A DNA stretch of 37,320 nt from an uncultured Bacteroides sp. GTDB lineage: Bacteria; Bacteroidota; Bacteroidia; Bacteroidales; Bacteroidaceae. The DNA lies in NCBI RefSeq assembly GCF_959029255.1, contig NZ_CAUFUE010000039.1, forward strand, positions 1 to 37,320. The letters run 5' to 3'. Below the pieces are notes generated by a model. It had not been told where the DNA came from. It ran no database searches and saw only the letters and a list, made by a program, of their open reading frames with translations. Within the stretch, counting starts at the first letter, position 1; each line of letters opens with the position of its first letter. This document shows, piece by piece, positions 15,787 to 24,244 of this stretch. The position numbers and the translations under genes are program-made.

Positions 15787-18700
15787 TTAACCACAATAGA
15801 ATAAATTCCACACGCTGCCGTCACTAACCATCATTAGAGCAGGTCCGGTACCCCAACTAAAACCTGTTGATATCTGCCAATCATTGGACCCGCGAAAATT
15901 ACTTCCGGTAAAAGTCACATTTCCGGAAGTAATCTTTATATAATATATCTTACCGGAACAATTAGATGCGGAAGGCATTGTAACCGTTATGTTGCCACTT
16001 GGAGTAAACCTGAGAAAATCATCATTGGATTGGATAGCACAAGACGAGGTTATAAAACGTACATTCATACGCATGCCTTGAATAAACGATGACTCACCAT
16101 TATCCGTGTGCAGTTCTGCATTCCCATAACTTTGTATCGCCTTACACATCCCACCATTTGCTTTAACATAAACGCCTACAGAGCCATCCCCGTAGCCTTG
16201 GATATCAAGGGCGTTAATACCGTCACCACGGATTTTACACATGGCAGAGGTGGTCGGGCTGTTTATTTTAAAGTATTTAGAATTTTTCTTTTCTATTTCA
16301 ATGCTCGCTTTGGGTTCATCGCTGACGTTTGTCAAGACATTGTTAACGATATCAAAAGCACCGATTCTGCCACCGGACAGGTTGAAATGTTCGGCAACCA
16401 GTTCGGTGGTCTTTATCATTCTCGCAAGCAAAGCGGTGGTCATAATCGCTTCGGACTCTATCAAGGCAGTATTAATCTTACCGCCATCGATTATTGTCTC
16501 GCCACCCCGTGCGGCACTTTCCAAAGAGGGATAATCGGGATAGCCGAGACTTCTGGCCAAATCATCCTTGACGGCAGTGGAAAGTCCGTCGGCGTGAGTT
16601 TTCGCACCATCAGAATACTCCCTCAGCTTGTCTTGTATAGCCTTGTTGGCGGATTCCACTGCGGTATTGAAACCGGCATAAGCCGAGTTAAAGGCGGAAA
16701 ACTTGCTATCCACATCTTTTTTCTCCGGCACAGTGGTCTTGCCGTCGGCAATAGCGGTATTGATGGAGGAAATAAGGTTGCTTATTGCACCCATCAGCGT
16801 TACCTTGGCGTTAAGCAAGTCGGTTTTCGGTGTACCGTCAAGATAAGTATTCAAATACAGCTTGTTATAGGTGGCTTCAATGGCTGATTTCGTGGCATTG
16901 ACCGTATTGATGTATTTCTCTATCGCCCTTGCTTCGGACTCTTCTATAATACCGTCGGCAAATGCGCCATAAACAGAACCGCTTAAATCAGCTACGGCCT
17001 TGTTGGCTTCACCAGCACTATTTGCAGCATCAGAAGCGGCTTTGGCCGCATCCTGCGCTTCCTTCAATGCAGCATCGGAGTATCCTTTCAGAGTGTCCTG
17101 TATAGCCTTGTTGGCAGTTTCTATCGCTTGGGACAAGGAGGAACAGGAGTTGTTGAATTCCGAATATCTACCATCAACATTTTGTTTCTCACCTACTGTG
17201 GTCTTACCATCGGCAATGGCATCGTTGATGGCGGCAATCAGCTTGTCAACGGAACCGGAAAAGGTTATCTTGGCGTTGAGCAAGTCAGTTTTCGCAGTAC
17301 CGGAAAGATAGGTGTTGGAATACAGCTTGCCATAAGCGGCTTCCATGTCGGCTTTGGTGGACTCCACCACGTTGATATACTTTTCAATCGCCCTTGCTTC
17401 AGCTTCAGTGACAATACCGTCGGCAAAAGCGCCATCAACATACGCGTTAAGGTCTGAAACGGATTTGTTGGCATTACCGGCGGCAATACCGGCATTGTCA
17501 GCCGACAACCGCGCATCAGATATCGCCCGGCTGACCTCCGGCCATTCCTCAAGGTTCTCCAAGCCCGATGAACCGGAAGAGAAACTTATCTTGCCGCCGA
17601 TTATCCCTTTAAGCAAGTCAAAATAGGTATTGCCGTCAGAAGAGACAATCTTGTCGGCAGTGACACGTCCGGGAAGTATCTCAGTAAAGCCGTACAACGT
17701 GGCAAAGCTTCTCCCGCTTCCATCCTCGCTGTTAAGGATACCCACAAGCAAGTGGTAGTAACCGGGGACCTGTTCCAATGCGATGGCAGCCTCACTCAAT
17801 AAAAATATCCCGGCTTGGTTGTCCTTGCCACACTTGGCGTAAAGGTAGAATTTCTTTTCAGGCTCCACCAAAGAAGGTGAGTCATACCCTGCCATATCCC
17901 AGAATTTGTAATCACCGGCGGCATGGGCGTTCCTTATTTCGGTTATACCCAGTGTCATGTGCTGGATGATACCTGCCGGGACATGCAATACCTTCGTGCT
18001 TGGATTGTAGGTTACCTCGTGGTTTACAACGGCCGGGCTTGTCCTTGAGCTGACGAAACGGTATTGCAAGCTTTCATCACCAACGAGCATCTGCATCGTG
18101 GCAACCGTGACGGGATTGATTGCACCGGAGAAATTGAGTAAACTGCCGGCAAGCATTTCCATTGTCTCCCTGGCATCACGGAAGTAACGCTTCGTGAATT
18201 GCCGGGCCTTCTTATGGTTTTCATCAACGGTCACCTCATTTGTTTCTATTTTGTTCAACTCGCCGATTATGGAGGTACCTACCGGGGAATTGGAAAGCTC
18301 GATTTCGGGGCTGTACGGGTTGTTCACGTATCTCTTTATGCCGGTCATGCGGATAAGGGAGCCTTCGGGGTGAAATTGGTTGTCTGTGAAGTTGACGAAA
18401 CCACCCAGGACTATCTTCCCACCAATTTGTAACCAACGCTTCTTTGCCCAGATACCGTCCAATGTACCGGTGAAAGTAAATTTCTTGTCTTCATGCCCAT
18501 AGAGATACTTGACGGCTTCCTTGAAGACTTCCCAGGACGCGCCCGTCTTAGTTGCATTGTCACAAATATAGGCTTCGGGCAACTGGATGCCGAACACGGC
18601 GTACTTGTCGCCCACTTTCGGCATCCATACACCACCATCCGGCATGGTAATACCGTCTATCTCCTGGGAGACAAGTTTAAATCTACGTTCGCTGTGGACG

Positions 18701-19806
18701 TATCCGGTGAGCTTGGCATCCGTCTGTTCAAGGTCAAACTCCTTCCCGGCAAACATACCGGACTGAAAGATGATTGTGGCTTTCTCACCGTCTATCCGGT
18801 ACTGCGAAAAATCCAAACCTGCCGGAATATCCTTGTCCTTGAAGTCATAGAACGTATTGCCTTTTTCCGTAACCTTGATTACCTCGCTGACCGTTCCTAC
18901 ACGTGAGGGGTAGATTTCCGTACAATCCAGGCTATCCTCTTTGGCAGTAGTAAGTTCCCGATCGGCACGCATGACAGAAGCACCGTATTCATCAGTCTTA
19001 TAAATTCGTGCTTGGGAAGTATCGAAACCCTCTTCATCCTCAAAGTAAGTGCCGTCAAAGCGGATAGTTTGGGACTTGGGCATCAATAGCTCCTTTGCAC
19101 CGTACTTGGAGTAGTCGATGTTACGGTCAGTAGTTTCTACCAGGATGATTTCGGGAGGGATGGCTCCGGACTCACGGCCGACACCCACTTTAAAACCGTG
19201 ACCTTTACCGTAAGACAAAGTAAGCGGGGTGTCTTTGTTGTATTCCACTTTCCGAAGATGAATCGTTTTCTCGATATGCTTAACGGGCTGCCCGTTAACA
19301 ATCTTCTCTTTCTCCTGCTCCGTTATCTGCCATTCGGTCTCGTAAGTCTCAGCAAGCTGGTTCAAACCATCCAAACAAACGGTATGGTTGTAGTTTATCA
19401 GCTTCTCAGTGCCATCGATACATTCACCGATTACCCAGCCGGAAGAACGCCTGTTCAGGTTGTCGATTATCAGTTTGAGGTGTTCTTTCGGTTTGGCCGT
19501 ATAGGGGAACTTGATACGGTTGTCCACAGTATTGCGTATCTTCCAAAGTTCCGTATCGGCTTTGGAGGTCTCAAGGAGAATAGTATATTCATAGTTACGC
19601 TCACCGTTCTTCTTGAAATTGCTTTCTTTCTTGAGGGAATACCGCTTGCCGTGGAACTCGCACCATGAGCCTATGGGGATATCAAGGTAACCGGGATGGG
19701 AAAAATACAAAGTCAGTGTATCCTCCCCCATTATGGATTCATAGGAATAGCTGCCGTCACCCGTAAGAAGGTCCATGGTATCGTTTCCGTCATGTATAGT
19801 TATCAT
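15787..19806 (-). CDS. Tail hub / tail fibre protein (1339 aa)
   Basis: The N-terminal third resembles siphophage tail-tip hub proteins (Tal-like). It follows the Dit-like, tape-measure and fibre genes in the late operon and has beta-rich segments with conserved turns such as GSYSYESIMGEDTLTLYF. Middle domains include a fibre-collar-like part. About residues 785-1085 hold two tandem copies of a roughly 155-residue helical module, each starting GAFADGI..E.EARAIEKYIN and containing IADGKTTV.EK. The last 90 residues (SASNCSGKIYYIKITSGNVTFTGSNF) are a beta tip likely to touch the host surface. The base composition is more GC-rich than in the early genes. The function is adsorption and possibly cell-envelope penetration. 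Enzymatic activity cannot be confirmed. Confidence 0.85.
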   Translation of the reverse strand: MITIHDGNDTMDLLTGDGSYSYESIMGEDTLTLYFSHPGYLDIPIGSWCEFHGKRYSLKKESNFKKNGERNYEYTILLETSKADTELWKIRNTVDNRIKFPYTAKPKEHLKLIIDNLNRRSSGWVIGECIDGTEKLINYNHTVCLDGLNQLAETYETEWQITEQEKEKIVNGQPVKHIEKTIHLRKVEYNKDTPLTLSYGKGHGFKVGVGRESGAIPPEIILVETTDRNIDYSKYGAKELLMPKSQTIRFDGTYFEDEEGFDTSQARIYKTDEYGASVMRADRELTTAKEDSLDCTEIYPSRVGTVSEVIKVTEKGNTFYDFKDKDIPAGLDFSQYRIDGEKATIIFQSGMFAGKEFDLEQTDAKLTGYVHSERRFKLVSQEIDGITMPDGGVWMPKVGDKYAVFGIQLPEAYICDNATKTGASWEVFKEAVKYLYGHEDKKFTFTGTLDGIWAKKRWLQIGGKIVLGGFVNFTDNQFHPEGSLIRMTGIKRYVNNPYSPEIELSNSPVGTSIIGELNKIETNEVTVDENHKKARQFTKRYFRDARETMEMLAGSLLNFSGAINPVTVATMQMLVGDESLQYRFVSSRTSPAVVNHEVTYNPSTKVLHVPAGIIQHMTLGITEIRNAHAAGDYKFWDMAGYDSPSLVEPEKKFYLYAKCGKDNQAGIFLLSEAAIALEQVPGYYHLLVGILNSEDGSGRSFATLYGFTEILPGRVTADKIVSSDGNTYFDLLKGIIGGKISFSSGSSGLENLEEWPEVSRAISDARLSADNAGIAAGNANKSVSDLNAYVDGAFADGIVTEAEARAIEKYINVVESTKADMEAAYGKLYSNTYLSGTAKTDLLNAKITFSGSVDKLIAAINDAIADGKTTVGEKQNVDGRYSEFNNSCSSLSQAIETANKAIQDTLKGYSDAALKEAQDAAKAASDAANSAGEANKAVADLSGSVYGAFADGIIEESEARAIEKYINTVNATKSAIEATYNKLYLNTYLDGTPKTDLLNAKVTLMGAISNLISSINTAIADGKTTVPEKKDVDSKFSAFNSAYAGFNTAVESANKAIQDKLREYSDGAKTHADGLSTAVKDDLARSLGYPDYPSLESAARGGETIIDGGKINTALIESEAIMTTALLARMIKTTELVAEHFNLSGGRIGAFDIVNNVLTNVSDEPKASIEIEKKNSKYFKINSPTTSAMCKIRGDGINALDIQGYGDGSVGVYVKANGGMCKAIQSYGNAELHTDNGESSFIQGMRMNVRFITSSCAIQSNDDFLRFTPSGNITVTMPSASNCSGKIYYIKITSGNVTFTGSNFRGSNDWQISTGFSWGTGPALMMVSDGSVWNLFYCG

Positions 19807-19828
19807 ATTCTAAAATATAAATTGTACT

Positions 19829-20269
19829 TTAAATCTTTCCGTAATAACGGAACCAGGCAAACCATTTCCGTTCCTTGAAGTAGCATCCGCACCCTTGGTT
19901 AATCCTGGCTTCACGCTCGAACGGTACCGAATTGTAAGCCTTATGGTTGATTGCAACCATCCCTTTACCCCAATCCGTAAACAGGTGGCGGGCGAAGCCG
20001 GACAGCCATTCACCAAGGTAAAGCAGGTAATAGAATACAGGAATGAGCAACAGCCACAGCCATGAGGATGATACACACAGGGGCAATGAGGGCAATAGAC
20101 CCAGCAGCATGCACTCGGCATACTGTAGCTGGTGTATTTGTTCATGTGTCTCCGTATCCAAGGATAGGCGGGAGTGTCTCGTCAGGATAAAACCGAAAAG
20201 CATGATGGTCGAATAACCGTCAAACAATATCAATCCGGCTAATTTGTTGTTGTAGTAAATTGTTTTCAT
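19829..20269 (-). CDS. Membrane protein with HExxH motif in the tail operon
   Basis: The 146-residue protein carries THEQIHQLQ with a full HExxH motif (His42, Glu43, His46). Hydrophobic segments lie before it (LAGLILFDGYSTIMLFGFI) and after it (LLGLLPSLPLCVSS, WLWLLLIPVFYYLLYLGE), and Glu87 could be the third metal ligand. This is the layout of small membrane-embedded or membrane-anchored zinc peptidases. A Cys-rich, basic tail (GCGCYFKERKWFAWFRYYG) follows. It lies five bases after the neighbouring fibre gene, so it is expressed with the tail genes. Peptidase activity is inferred from the motif only; it could be a maturation protease or a host-modifying factor. Confidence 0.55.
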   Translation of the reverse strand: MKTIYYNNKLAGLILFDGYSTIMLFGFILTRHSRLSLDTETHEQIHQLQYAECMLLGLLPSLPLCVSSSWLWLLLIPVFYYLLYLGEWLSGFARHLFTDWGKGMVAINHKAYNSVPFEREARINQGCGCYFKERKWFAWFRYYGKI

Positions 20270-20274
20270 GTTGA

Positions 20275-21378
20275 TTATATATGTTCTATAAATGCGGATA
20301 AATGAGAAATAGACATGAATGTATTGGCGGGTAATTCAACCAGCCCTACCCTGCTGCCCGTTGTGACATCCACTAATAAAACACTGTAAGAAATACCATA
20401 GGTGCACATCATGGCTACCACATTATCTTTATTGGTAGCGTCAATATCCACCCCATAATAATATTTAAGTACCCCGGACTCAAAATACAGCAAAGAACAA
20501 GAAATATCATTGGCGCTGCCGGTCTTAAGGATGGCAGGGGTACTTGCATAGCCTGCCAGTAATACCATATCCTTATAGCGTTTGAGCCTAAAGGTTGCTG
20601 ACGTTTTTGAATAGCCATATACTTTTTTATTTAAACTGTTTCCGGATGATGGGGAAACGATACAGCAAGTGAGTGATGCGGTGTTTGTCCTTTCCATGGT
20701 AAATGTGTTACTGCTTTTGTCATAGATGGCATGTGCGGCATGAATACATGCGCAAGGACTCTTGAAGAATCCCCCAATCCCGCTGTCTTCAAAGGCTCCA
20801 GTATCTTCATTTATATATGAGAAAGTTCCCGGTCCGGGTGTATAAAACCTATCAGCATTCTTATCGTAGCCATAAAATCGCGGTATACATGTGCTACCGT
20901 TATAAGTCATCGAAACAGGTATAATATTGCCAGACCTGTTATATAAAAAGCCATCTTTATGGACAATCGCAAAAAAACGTCCATTCCCGTAATGCAGTCC
21001 ATAGTAACTATTATTCACGTCCGGGGTATACAAAGTGTGATTACACAAAAATATCGTTTTAACCGGATGCATCCTTTTATCATACAGGTATATGCTGAAA
21101 TCATAATTGGTACCGGACTTCTTGGCGCCAAGGATAGCAATCTGGTTTCCCAAATTAAGCTCATCGAGTATCAGGTAATCCAATTCATGGATTGTCTTCG
21201 TACCGAAAGAATCGGTAGCAGCATCATAGATAATTTCTGATATGTGGTTCCCGGCAAAAGCATAAGTGTGCTTGCTTTTCTCCCAGACAAGGGTATTACC
21301 CTGATAGACCCGGTTTATTGGGGCGTTGCCCAAATACATGTTTGAAACCGTGACATTGCCTAACTTTAAATCTGCCAT
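20275..21378 (-). CDS. Beta-rich tail fibre accessory protein
   Basis: The 367-residue protein starts MADLKLGNVTVSNMYLGNAP and continues with VYQGNTLVWE, a short N-terminal module seen in fibre-associated proteins of Bacteroides phages. The rest has repeated blade-like strands (for example YYGLHYGNGRFFAIVHKDG, RFYGYDKNADRFYTPG, RYKDMVLLAGYA), compatible with a beta-propeller. There is no signal peptide. Its position between the collagen-like fibre and the hub gene suggests a receptor-binding or fibre-tip role. A good GGAT-type ribosome site precedes it. The exact function is unknown. Confidence 0.65.
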   Translation of the reverse strand: MADLKLGNVTVSNMYLGNAPINRVYQGNTLVWEKSKHTYAFAGNHISEIIYDAATDSFGTKTIHELDYLILDELNLGNQIAILGAKKSGTNYDFSIYLYDKRMHPVKTIFLCNHTLYTPDVNNSYYGLHYGNGRFFAIVHKDGFLYNRSGNIIPVSMTYNGSTCIPRFYGYDKNADRFYTPGPGTFSYINEDTGAFEDSGIGGFFKSPCACIHAAHAIYDKSSNTFTMERTNTASLTCCIVSPSSGNSLNKKVYGYSKTSATFRLKRYKDMVLLAGYASTPAILKTGSANDISCSLLYFESGVLKYYYGVDIDATNKDNVVAMMCTYGISYSVLLVDVTTGSRVGLVELPANTFMSISHLSAFIEHI

Positions 21379-21389
21379 ATCCTTTAATT

Positions 21390-23279
21390 TTAATCTGTTA
21401 TGATGTATATCGTTGACGCGTTCTTAGACATTGAATCGTATTGGGATTGGGTGACATGCTGGATATGGAACCCATCGACGGTATCGGCATTGTAGCTCGT
21501 ATCCCCCTTGTCGCCCTTGGGACCTTGGGGTCCGGTAGCACCGGTATCACCTTTTACTCCTTGAATACCTTGGGCGCCGGTATCCCCTTTATCTCCTTTA
21601 TCTCCTTTATCTCCCTTGTCGCCTTTGGGACCTTGAACTCCTTGTGTCCCCTGTGCACCGGTCGCACCCTTGGGTCCTTGGGCGCCGGTATCGCCTTTGT
21701 CACCCTTGTCACCCTTTTCACCTTTCAAATTGGAAGAAGATGTACCGAAAGCGGAAGTGACGGTAAGCGTAGTGCCATTCCAGTAATGGAAACAAGATAC
21801 CCCATCAGTACCAGGCACTCCATTATCACCCTTATCACCCTTGGGACCTTGGGGACCAGTTGCGCCCGTAGCGCCTTTGTCGCCTTGGATGCCCTGAGGA
21901 CCGGTATCGCCCTTGTCACCCTTGGGTAAAACCATGTTAAGCTTGAACTTCGGATTTCCGTCACCGTCAACCCCATCTTCAGACAAGGAAACGACAGGGG
22001 CAACACCCCTTGAAACAGTACCGACGGAGAATTGCGGGGTTTTACCTGTGAAGCCGACCGCACCGGACATGTCTACAAGGAAACTGTATGAGTACGTGGC
22101 ATCCTCATTCATTACCTTGACATACAGCCGGGCATTATCAGGATTCTCCACATTGTCCGTATTGATTAGGACAAAGGAACCTTCGATGATATCAGGGTTA
22201 TTGACATCAGCATTCATCGACTCAATGGACGGATAGGTCTTCCGTATGGCAAATGCGTCACCCTTGACAAAGATACCGGTCTTATTGTAAGATTTTGTGG
22301 CAAAGTCCCACTGGTATACATAGTTGTCGGCACCGATATAGGTAGGATGGCCGGCCACACTGGTTGCATTGTTTGTGGCCGTCTCGGACGCCTCTTTCAA
22401 TGTGGAAAACTCCTCCACGCGGTCAGCCTCGGCAAGTACCCGCAACGATTCGGCATCCCTGCGGCCCTGCTCGGCTGTCTCACGCGCGGATTCGGCATTC
22501 ATCCGGGCTGTCTCGTTACTTCCACGGGCGGATTCATTCGTCCCCCGGGTATCCTCGGTAGCGGCACGCTTTTTTTCCGCTTCCTGCCGGGCAAGTTCAG
22601 AGACAGAGCGGTCGGATTCGTTGGACTTACGGATATCCTCCGACACAATTCTTTTTTCTTCCGATGATTCCCTTGTGGATTCGGCAGCTTGCCGCCCCTG
22701 CTCTGAGGTTTCACGCGCGGCTTCCGATTTAGTCCGGGAAGCTTCTGCAACAACACGATTATCTTCGGCGGTACTCCTGTTCGTCTCGGCGGTATTGCGG
22801 GATGCTTCCGATTCCGAACGCTGCCGCTCTGCCAAGTTACGGGCATCCTCGGAAGAGGAACGCATGCTTTCAGCCTGTGTCCGTGAAGCCTCGGCATCCC
22901 GGCGCGCGAATTCGGATGCTCCCCGGTCATTCTCAGACGACTGTCGGACAGCTTCGTTAAAAACGCGTTCAGCTTCTTTGGTGACGCGTTCAGCTTCCGT
23001 AGTCTGGCGTCCCTGCTCGGCAGCCGCCCGCCGGATTTCCGATGTTTCGCGGGCTTCTTCCTTCCCCTCGACAGTAGCTTCCAACTGCCGCATGTCAGTA
23101 GTAGCGGAATTGGCATCACCCGTAGCCTTGAGCATATTATCCAATGCAGCCTGAACCTTCTCCAAGCCAAATTTAAGGCTCGTTTTGACACCGTTCACTA
23201 TCCGGTACCCAATAGTGTAGAAGCCTTTCATGTCGCTGGCTTCATCCAACTCTGATATTCTTTTTTTCTTTAGTGGCAT
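21390..23279 (-). CDS. Heptad-repeat and collagen-like tail fibre
   Basis: The 629-residue protein has a short attachment head (1-77) and then 30 uninterrupted heptads of pattern xx(A/S/N)ExxR (about 78-287). A globular beta part (288-453) is followed by two Gly-X-Y collagen blocks (about 454-493 and 520-594) rich in GPKGDKGDTG units, and a 35-residue C-terminal tip. The heptads carry Glu at position 4 and Arg at position 7 with almost no large hydrophobic core residue. That suggests a polar coiled coil or single alpha-helical rod stabilised by salt bridges. Phage collagen-like proteins form trimeric fibres, so this is probably a trimeric side fibre. Both repeats create long spurious frames on the opposite strand. 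Confidence 0.88.
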   Translation of the reverse strand: MPLKKKRISELDEASDMKGFYTIGYRIVNGVKTSLKFGLEKVQAALDNMLKATGDANSATTDMRQLEATVEGKEEARETSEIRRAAAEQGRQTTEAERVTKEAERVFNEAVRQSSENDRGASEFARRDAEASRTQAESMRSSSEDARNLAERQRSESEASRNTAETNRSTAEDNRVVAEASRTKSEAARETSEQGRQAAESTRESSEEKRIVSEDIRKSNESDRSVSELARQEAEKKRAATEDTRGTNESARGSNETARMNAESARETAEQGRRDAESLRVLAEADRVEEFSTLKEASETATNNATSVAGHPTYIGADNYVYQWDFATKSYNKTGIFVKGDAFAIRKTYPSIESMNADVNNPDIIEGSFVLINTDNVENPDNARLYVKVMNEDATYSYSFLVDMSGAVGFTGKTPQFSVGTVSRGVAPVVSLSEDGVDGDGNPKFKLNMVLPKGDKGDTGPQGIQGDKGATGATGPQGPKGDKGDNGVPGTDGVSCFHYWNGTTLTVTSAFGTSSSNLKGEKGDKGDKGDTGAQGPKGATGAQGTQGVQGPKGDKGDKGDKGDKGDTGAQGIQGVKGDTGATGPQGPKGDKGDTSYNADTVDGFHIQHVTQSQYDSMSKNASTIYIITD

Positions 23280-23285
23280 AACGCA

Positions 23286-24242
23286 TTAATTTATTAAGTC
23301 AATATAAAATTCCCCATCTTCTGTTATTATGAATTCACCGGCTTCACTGGCGAGCAGGTATTCGGTATCTCCAAGCCGGAAGCAGGTGAACACGAGGGTA
23401 AGCGTGAACTCCCACCATATCCCCCCAAGAGGATTGAAACTCTCTGTCTTGCAACTCTTGTAGTAGCAGGGATAACCTTCAGACCATTCGTCGACATAAA
23501 ATATACGTCCGGCATCTTTATACGCGTATCCTTCCTCATCGGTCTTTGAAGACAGCCTGGTCAGGTCATGCAGGAGGGCGTCACGGTTACGCCAGAAGGT
23601 TTCAAAGTCAGGGGCGCGCATTAGGCATTTCAGGTTAACGTCCTTGGTCTGGAACTTCACTTCCTTACCGTCATAGATGGCACCATCCTGGTACTTGAAG
23701 TTCTGAAGCAGGTTCTTCTTTACGGCGGGGGCTTTGAGTATCTCGGCATTCGTACCTTTGAGGATAAGCACGCCATACGCGGACAGGTCCACATCGTCCA
23801 GTTCGTAACCTTTCGGCAGTGGAATTGTGTTCACGGGCTCTTGGTAGACGTAACCGGACGGACGCGGGAAGTCATTGGCGAATGTGAACTTCGACCGCCG
23901 GGTATTGCCGTAAATCTCGAAGCTGTTCTGTGAGGAAAGCCTCAGCTTGAATGTCCTGCCCAGATGGGGGAAGTTAAAGTCATGGTAACTCATATCCGAC
24001 AACAGGGCTACGAAGTTATTATACTTCCATTCGGAGAAAAAGCCGAACTCAAGGGTCAGTTCTTTGCTGTCAAGAGAAATGACAGACAAGTCGAACTCCT
24101 TGCCGTCATCTTCAGCCCAATCGTTACTGTCGGGCGTCTTGGAAGGCGGGAACGCTACTAGTTCACCGTAGTTACCTTGTAAAGTGGCGACGCCCAATTC
24201 GGTGAAGATGTCTTTTCCGTCTATGTAGAGTTGTCCTTTCAT
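23286..24242 (-). CDS. Distal tail-like protein
   Basis: The 318-residue protein follows the tape measure gene with a two-base gap, the usual place for a distal tail protein. Two related beta halves can be seen, the first including LTLEFGFFSEWKYNNFVALL and FKLRLSSQNSFEIYG, the second including FETFWRNRDALLHDL and WWEFTLTLVFTCFRLG. It would form the hexameric ring joining the tail tube to the tip. It has no signal peptide or enzymatic motif. The Dit assignment comes from gene order and layout rather than a decisive motif. Confidence 0.75.
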   Translation of the reverse strand: MKGQLYIDGKDIFTELGVATLQGNYGELVAFPPSKTPDSNDWAEDDGKEFDLSVISLDSKELTLEFGFFSEWKYNNFVALLSDMSYHDFNFPHLGRTFKLRLSSQNSFEIYGNTRRSKFTFANDFPRPSGYVYQEPVNTIPLPKGYELDDVDLSAYGVLILKGTNAEILKAPAVKKNLLQNFKYQDGAIYDGKEVKFQTKDVNLKCLMRAPDFETFWRNRDALLHDLTRLSSKTDEEGYAYKDAGRIFYVDEWSEGYPCYYKSCKTESFNPLGGIWWEFTLTLVFTCFRLGDTEYLLASEAGEFIITEDGEFYIDLIN

Positions 24243-24244
24243 AA

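Noticed and set aside
16108..16887. Plus-strand frame of 259 codons opposite the tail hub gene
   Set aside because: It lies wholly inside the 4-kb minus-strand gene, with no promoter, ribosome site or recognisable family.
21495..21920. CRISPR-like look of regular repeats on the plus strand
   Set aside because: The repeats are imperfect 9-base units encoding Gly-X-Y collagen in an open frame, without spacers or cas genes.
22369..23154. Long plus-strand frame of 261 codons opposite the heptad fibre gene
   Set aside because: It is the mirror of the regular heptad codons; the product is a low-complexity Ser/Arg string, and the minus-strand frame has clear protein logic and operon context.
15787..23279. 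Diversity-generating retroelement acting on the fibre genes
   Set aside because: No reverse transcriptase gene and no adenine-biased template/variable repeat pair was seen.
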